The position numbers were made by a program, and so were the translations under genes. Of a stretch of 64,000 nt of DNA, positions 60,833-64,000 are shown piece by piece. The notes below the pieces were generated by a model. The model did no database searches and had not been told where the DNA came from. It was given only the letters and a program-made list of their open reading frames with translations. The DNA lies in contig NZ_CP013015.1 of assembly GCF_001577525.1 (NCBI RefSeq), positions 2,468,656-2,532,655 on the forward strand, read 5' to 3'. This DNA is from Candidatus Desulfofervidus auxilii. GTDB taxonomy: Bacteria > Desulfobacterota > Desulfofervidia > Desulfofervidales > Desulfofervidaceae. Every line of letters starts with the position of its first letter. Position 1 is the stretch's first letter.

Positions 60833-61357
60833 ATGAGGAAAGAATTTCTCCTCATTGGTAAAATAGTTAACACTCACGGTATAAAGGGCAAAATAAGGGT
60901 AATCCCTTATGCGGATTCCACAGAGAGTTTTAGGGTGGGGGGAGAGGTGTTTTTAAAGCAGAAAAGCGGTCCTCTGCGGTTATATCATCTTCGTGGAATA
61001 AAGTCCCATAAAAAATTTTACATTCTCTCCTTGGCTGAAATTGACCATATTAATGAAGCTGAGACATTAATAGGTGCTGACATATATATTAAAAAATCTA
61101 GTCTTCCCCCTTTGAATAAAGAGAGCGAATATTACTGGTATCAGGTTTTAGGATTAAAGGTGTGTCTGAAGAATGCAGAAAAATGTTTGGGCAAAATAAA
61201 ATACGTTTTTAACACTGGGAGTAATGATATTTTTGTGGTTCACAATAAGAAAGAAAAAAAAGAATATCTCATTCCTTCTATTGAGGATGTAATAGAAAAG
61301 TTTGATTGGACCCATGGAGTATTGTGGATTAAGCCTATGCCAGGGCTTTTAGAATGA
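60833..61357 (+). CDS. rimM: Ribosome maturation factor RimM
   Basis: 174 residues. The N-terminal barrel reads IGKIVNTHGIKGKIRV; the PRC-barrel part has YYWYQVLGLKV, NTGSNDIFVV and LIPSIEDVI. It assists 30S head assembly, contacting S19. trmD and rplS, which usually follow, are absent; a convergent aminotransferase ends 17 bp beyond the stop. Confidence 0.94.
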   Translation: MRKEFLLIGKIVNTHGIKGKIRVIPYADSTESFRVGGEVFLKQKSGPLRLYHLRGIKSHKKFYILSLAEIDHINEAETLIGADIYIKKSSLPPLNKESEYYWYQVLGLKVCLKNAEKCLGKIKYVFNTGSNDIFVVHNKKEKKEYLIPSIEDVIEKFDWTHGVLWIKPMPGLLE

Positions 61358-61374
61358 ATATGAGAAGGACAGAT

Positions 61375-62520
61375 TTAACCTCCATATTGGTTCACATAGT
61401 TTTTGAGACGGTTCAAACCCTCTTTAATATTTTTTAAGGAATTGGCATAAGAAATACGCAAGAATCCTTCTCCTTCACTGCCAAAATCAATACCTGGTGT
61501 TACAGCCACTTTTATCTTTTCTAGAATATCAAAGGCTAAAGTATAGCTGTCTTGACTGAGATGTTTGACATTGATAAAGAAATAAAAGGCTCCTTGAGGA
61601 GGTGTTTTTAAAGAAAACCCTAGTTCCTTTAAAGCCTTGTAAAGATAAAGACGCCTTTGGTTATAAATTTGGCGCATTTTTAATACTTCAGGCTGGGCCT
61701 TTTTTAAGGCTGCCAAGGCTGCATATTGAGCAAAAGATGGAGCACAAATAAAGAAATTTTGTTGAATTTTTTGCATGGGACGAACAAAAGACGAAGGTAC
61801 AATGAGATAACCCAAACGCCATCCTGTCATAGCATATGCCTTAGAAAAACCATTTAAAACAAAGGCATTATCAGTAAATTCTAAAGCTGAATGTTCCACC
61901 TCTTCATAAACAAGTTGGTGATAGATTTCGTCTGAGATAATAGATATTCCAAGTTCAGCTATGGCTTGCATTATTTCGCCTGGGGTGAGCATGCCTGTGG
62001 GATTGGCAGGTGAATTGACAATGATGCCCTTTGTCCGAGGAGAGATGGCTTTTTTTATCTGGTCTACATCATAGATAAAATTATTCTCTTCCCTTACAGG
62101 AATAAAAATAGGTTTTCCTCCCAAGAAACGAATAAAATTAGGATAACAAGCATAATGAGGATTTGGCAAAATGATTTCATCCCCTGGTTCTAAAAGGCTA
62201 GAAAAGATAAGAAACATGGCAGGAGAAGTACCTGCAGTAATAATAATATTCTCCGGAGAAATGGCCACTCCATATTTTTGTTGATAGTGCTCTGCAATTG
62301 TCTCTCTTAATTCAAAAATGCCAAGACTATGAGTGTAATGGGTTTTACCTGCTTTAAGAGCCTTTTTTGCTGCTTCTTTAATACACGAGGGAGTGGCAAA
62401 ATCAGGTTCACCTACTTCAAGATGGATAATATTTTCTCCCTGTTTTTCCAGAATTTGGGCCCTTTCTAATACATCCATGACCAGAAAGGGAGGCATTTCT
62501 TGTGCTCGTTTAGCAATCAT
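61375..62520 (-). CDS. Class I PLP aminotransferase (aspartate/aromatic-like)
   Basis: 381 residues. IIHLEVGEPDFATP and THYTHSLGIFELRETI start the domain; NSPANPTGM and SDEIYHQLVYE follow; LNGFSKAYAMTGWRLGYL holds the PLP Lys (about 231). A C-terminal Arg in FLRISYANS binds substrate carboxylate. It overlaps the TPR lipoprotein gene by 4 bp (ATGA). Downstream of hisG on the same transcript, a histidinol-phosphate role is possible but the sequence is closer to the AspC-like group. Confidence 0.88.
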   Translation of the reverse strand: MIAKRAQEMPPFLVMDVLERAQILEKQGENIIHLEVGEPDFATPSCIKEAAKKALKAGKTHYTHSLGIFELRETIAEHYQQKYGVAISPENIIITAGTSPAMFLIFSSLLEPGDEIILPNPHYACYPNFIRFLGGKPIFIPVREENNFIYDVDQIKKAISPRTKGIIVNSPANPTGMLTPGEIMQAIAELGISIISDEIYHQLVYEEVEHSALEFTDNAFVLNGFSKAYAMTGWRLGYLIVPSSFVRPMQKIQQNFFICAPSFAQYAALAALKKAQPEVLKMRQIYNQRRLYLYKALKELGFSLKTPPQGAFYFFINVKHLSQDSYTLAFDILEKIKVAVTPGIDFGSEGEGFLRISYANSLKNIKEGLNRLKNYVNQYGG

Positions 62521-63257
62521 TGAAGGTCTTTCAACATTTTTTGAGCATGTTGACGGAGCCCACCCTGATCTAATTGAATAACCCTTTTAAAATATTCCTT
62601 GGCCTTTTCTTTCTCACCTTTGAGAAAATAAATAAGAGCCATACGGTAGTAAAGAGGGGCCGCTTCAGGTAGATATTGAATACCTTCTTGATAAACATTA
62701 AGAGCCCTATCATATTGCTTTTGTATTTCCCATGCTCTCCCTAATCCCAAATAAGCAGGAAGATAAAGGAGATTAACCTCTATTGCGTGTCTAAAGGCAT
62801 TTTGGGCCTCGCTATACTTCTTTTGAAGAATGTAGCAAGAACCAAGATTAGTATAAGCTACTTCAGGTGTAGGATAGACATAAATATTTATAGCCTTTTT
62901 AAAACATCTTTCTGCTTCTCTCAACTTTTTTTGGCGTAAGTATAATAATCCAAGATTATTATAAGCCGCCCCATATTCTGGGTTTAATTGAATACTCTTT
63001 TTAAACTGAGCCTCAGCCTTGTCCAAATCTCCTCGGGCCATGTAAGCCAAGCCAAGGTCTAAATAAATGTCAGGATTTTGAGGGTCAAGTTTTTGTGCCT
63101 GAACTAATTCTCTTAGAGCAAATCCTGGTTTTCCTTGTCTAAGATAAGAATCTCCTAAGCGAAAGTGAATTTCTGCCTCCTTTTTTTTATTTAAAGCATT
63201 AGAGGCACAGCTTATCATAAAAATAAATATCCAGAGATAAATAAACCACCGCATCAA
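62517..63257 (-). CDS. TPR lipoprotein (PilF/PilW-like)
   Basis: 246 residues. The signal has lipobox MISC (Cys17). Six TPRs fill the rest, including DIYLDLGLAYMARGDLDKAE, AAYNNLGLLYLRQKKLREAE, VAYTNLGSCYILQKKYSEAQ and PLYYRMALIYFLKGEKEKA. The layout matches type IV pilus biogenesis lipoproteins PilF/PilW, but no pilus genes are near, so only the repeat class is secure. Its ATG overlaps the hisG stop and its stop overlaps the aminotransferase start. Confidence 0.8.
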   Translation of the reverse strand: MMRWFIYLWIFIFMISCASNALNKKKEAEIHFRLGDSYLRQGKPGFALRELVQAQKLDPQNPDIYLDLGLAYMARGDLDKAEAQFKKSIQLNPEYGAAYNNLGLLYLRQKKLREAERCFKKAINIYVYPTPEVAYTNLGSCYILQKKYSEAQNAFRHAIEVNLLYLPAYLGLGRAWEIQKQYDRALNVYQEGIQYLPEAAPLYYRMALIYFLKGEKEKAKEYFKRVIQLDQGGLRQHAQKMLKDLQ

Positions 63258-64000
63258 ATTACCTTATGTAAGGGATATTCAATAATTCCTTCAGCTCCAG
63301 CCTTTTTTAACTTGGGGATTAAATCACGAACTGTTTTATTATTGACTACGGTCTCCACTGCACACCACTCTTGATTATGTAAGGAAGAAATGGTTGGGGC
63401 ATTAAGGCTAGGAAGCAATTTAATTACTGCCCCCAATTTTTGTTTAAGGACATTCATTTTCAACCCTACCATGTGATAGCCTTGTAAGGCGCCCTTTAAC
63501 AATAGAGCAATCTGCTCTATTTTTTCTCGTTTCCATGGGTCTTCCCAACTCTTAGGATGGGCAATGAGTTGAGGATTAGAAACCATTAATTCCTTAAGGA
63601 TTTTCAATCCATGTGTCTTTAAAGTTGTGCCTGTCTCTGTGACTTCAACAATGGCATCTGCTAAACCAGAGACTATTTTGGCCTCTGTAGCCCCCCAGGA
63701 AAATTCCACTATAACATTTATTCCCTGGCTGGCAAAATATTTTTTGGTAAAATTAACCAATTCAGTGGCCACTTTTTTCCCTTCCAAATCTTTAACATCC
63801 TTAATAGTAGAATCCCCAGCTACTGCTAAACACCATTTAGTAGGATGCATACTAGTTTTAGAATAAATTAAATCAGCAATTACTACCACTTGAGAATCAT
63901 TTTCTAAAATCCAATCCTTGCCTGTAATTCCTACATCCAGGGTTCCATTTTCAACGTATCTTGACATTTCCTGTGCTCTGCACATACTACATTCTATTTC
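63254..64000 (-). CDS. hisG: ATP phosphoribosyltransferase, long form (3' part; runs off the right edge)
   Basis: 248 codons are present; the N-terminal ~40 residues lie beyond the window. HisG couples ATP and PRPP in the first step of histidine synthesis. Seen: RYVENGTLDVGITGKDW near the start, GATEAKIVSGLADAIVEVTETG in the centre, and a C-terminal ACT-like HisG_C domain (MNVLKQKLGAV ... PTISSLHNQEW ... GAEGIIEYPLHKVI), which marks the long, feedback-controlled form. It overlaps the TPR lipoprotein gene by 4 bp. Confidence 0.93.
   Translation of the reverse strand, partial: EIECSMCRAQEMSRYVENGTLDVGITGKDWILENDSQVVVIADLIYSKTSMHPTKWCLAVAGDSTIKDVKDLEGKKVATELVNFTKKYFASQGINVIVEFSWGATEAKIVSGLADAIVEVTETGTTLKTHGLKILKELMVSNPQLIAHPKSWEDPWKREKIEQIALLLKGALQGYHMVGLKMNVLKQKLGAVIKLLPSLNAPTISSLHNQEWCAVETVVNNKTVRDLIPKLKKAGAEGIIEYPLHKVI

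Overview
The window looks like chromosomal DNA of an AT-rich, Gram-negative, anaerobic bacterium. The LptC-LptA-LptB lipopolysaccharide export genes and several lipoprotein signals show an outer membrane. A tungsten-type aldehyde ferredoxin oxidoreductase with ferredoxins, a double-domain acyl-CoA dehydratase activase and a radical SAM enzyme point to strict anaerobiosis. DUF763, sigma-54, citramalate synthase, a long-form HisG and an archaeal-type phosphoglycerate mutase fit a thermophilic relative of the Desulfobacterota/Thermodesulfobacteria. That placement is inference; no rRNA is present to confirm it.

Layout. 1-1.5 kb: 5' part of mnmG. 1.7-5.1 kb: a histidine kinase / lipoprotein / sigma-54 activator trio like E. 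coli qseE-qseG-qseF. 5.1-14.0 kb (minus strand): one nearly continuous unit lptC-lptA-lptB-rpoN-hpf-rapZ-EIIA-rimI-gap-pgk-tpiA-secG-tRNA-Leu(GAG). 14.0-18.1 kb: a decayed, mosaic region with GC-rich palindromes, a HEPN-like orphan, a recN remnant, a secreted hydrolase bounded by inverted repeats, and a broken PD-(D/E)XK-like gene. 18.1-24.8 kb: polyprenyl sugar-phosphate transferase, a biotin-dependent carboxylase pair, a SAP-domain mini-protein, glgA and tRNA-Ala(GGC). 24.8-25.6 kb: a repeat-filled spacer. 25.6-29.6 kb: a four-gene FMN-barrel protein / ferredoxin / AOR / ferredoxin operon ending in a terminator. 29.7-38.7 kb: membrane and secreted proteins, prmA, the giant CoA-dehydratase activase and a radical SAM protein. 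38.9-50.0 kb: tsaE-lysC-cimA-mutS2-dnaG-rpoD-gatC, DUF763 and a TPR protein. 50.1-51.3 kb: repeats and a vapBC module. 51.3-55.1 kb: aminotransferase, homoserine dehydrogenase and a PGM-like proposed homoserine kinase. 55.1-58.2 kb: small basic protein, rpmH-rnpA-yidD-yidC-jag. 58.2-64 kb: wecB remnant, ffh-rpsP-khpA-rimM, then on the minus strand hisG (partial), a TPR lipoprotein and an aminotransferase.

Most noteworthy signals: (1) a GGATTTTGGG box sits exactly 11 bp upstream of the -35 hexamer of three unrelated promoters (lptC, the Yip1-like gene, tsaE); (2) several good promoters place the -10 only 6-9 nt before an ATG that has no Shine-Dalgarno, suggesting leaderless mRNAs; (3) the AOR operon contains an FMN glutamate-synthase-like barrel with an N-terminal four-cysteine motif; (4) the biotin-dependent carboxyltransferase has altered catalytic motifs; (5) a palindromic element also found in a spacer lies in frame inside the CoA-activase gene; (6) a VapC toxin carries an inserted four-cysteine knuckle; (7) three families of dispersed intergenic repeats occur across the window. 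All function calls come from reading the translated sequence; no searches were run.
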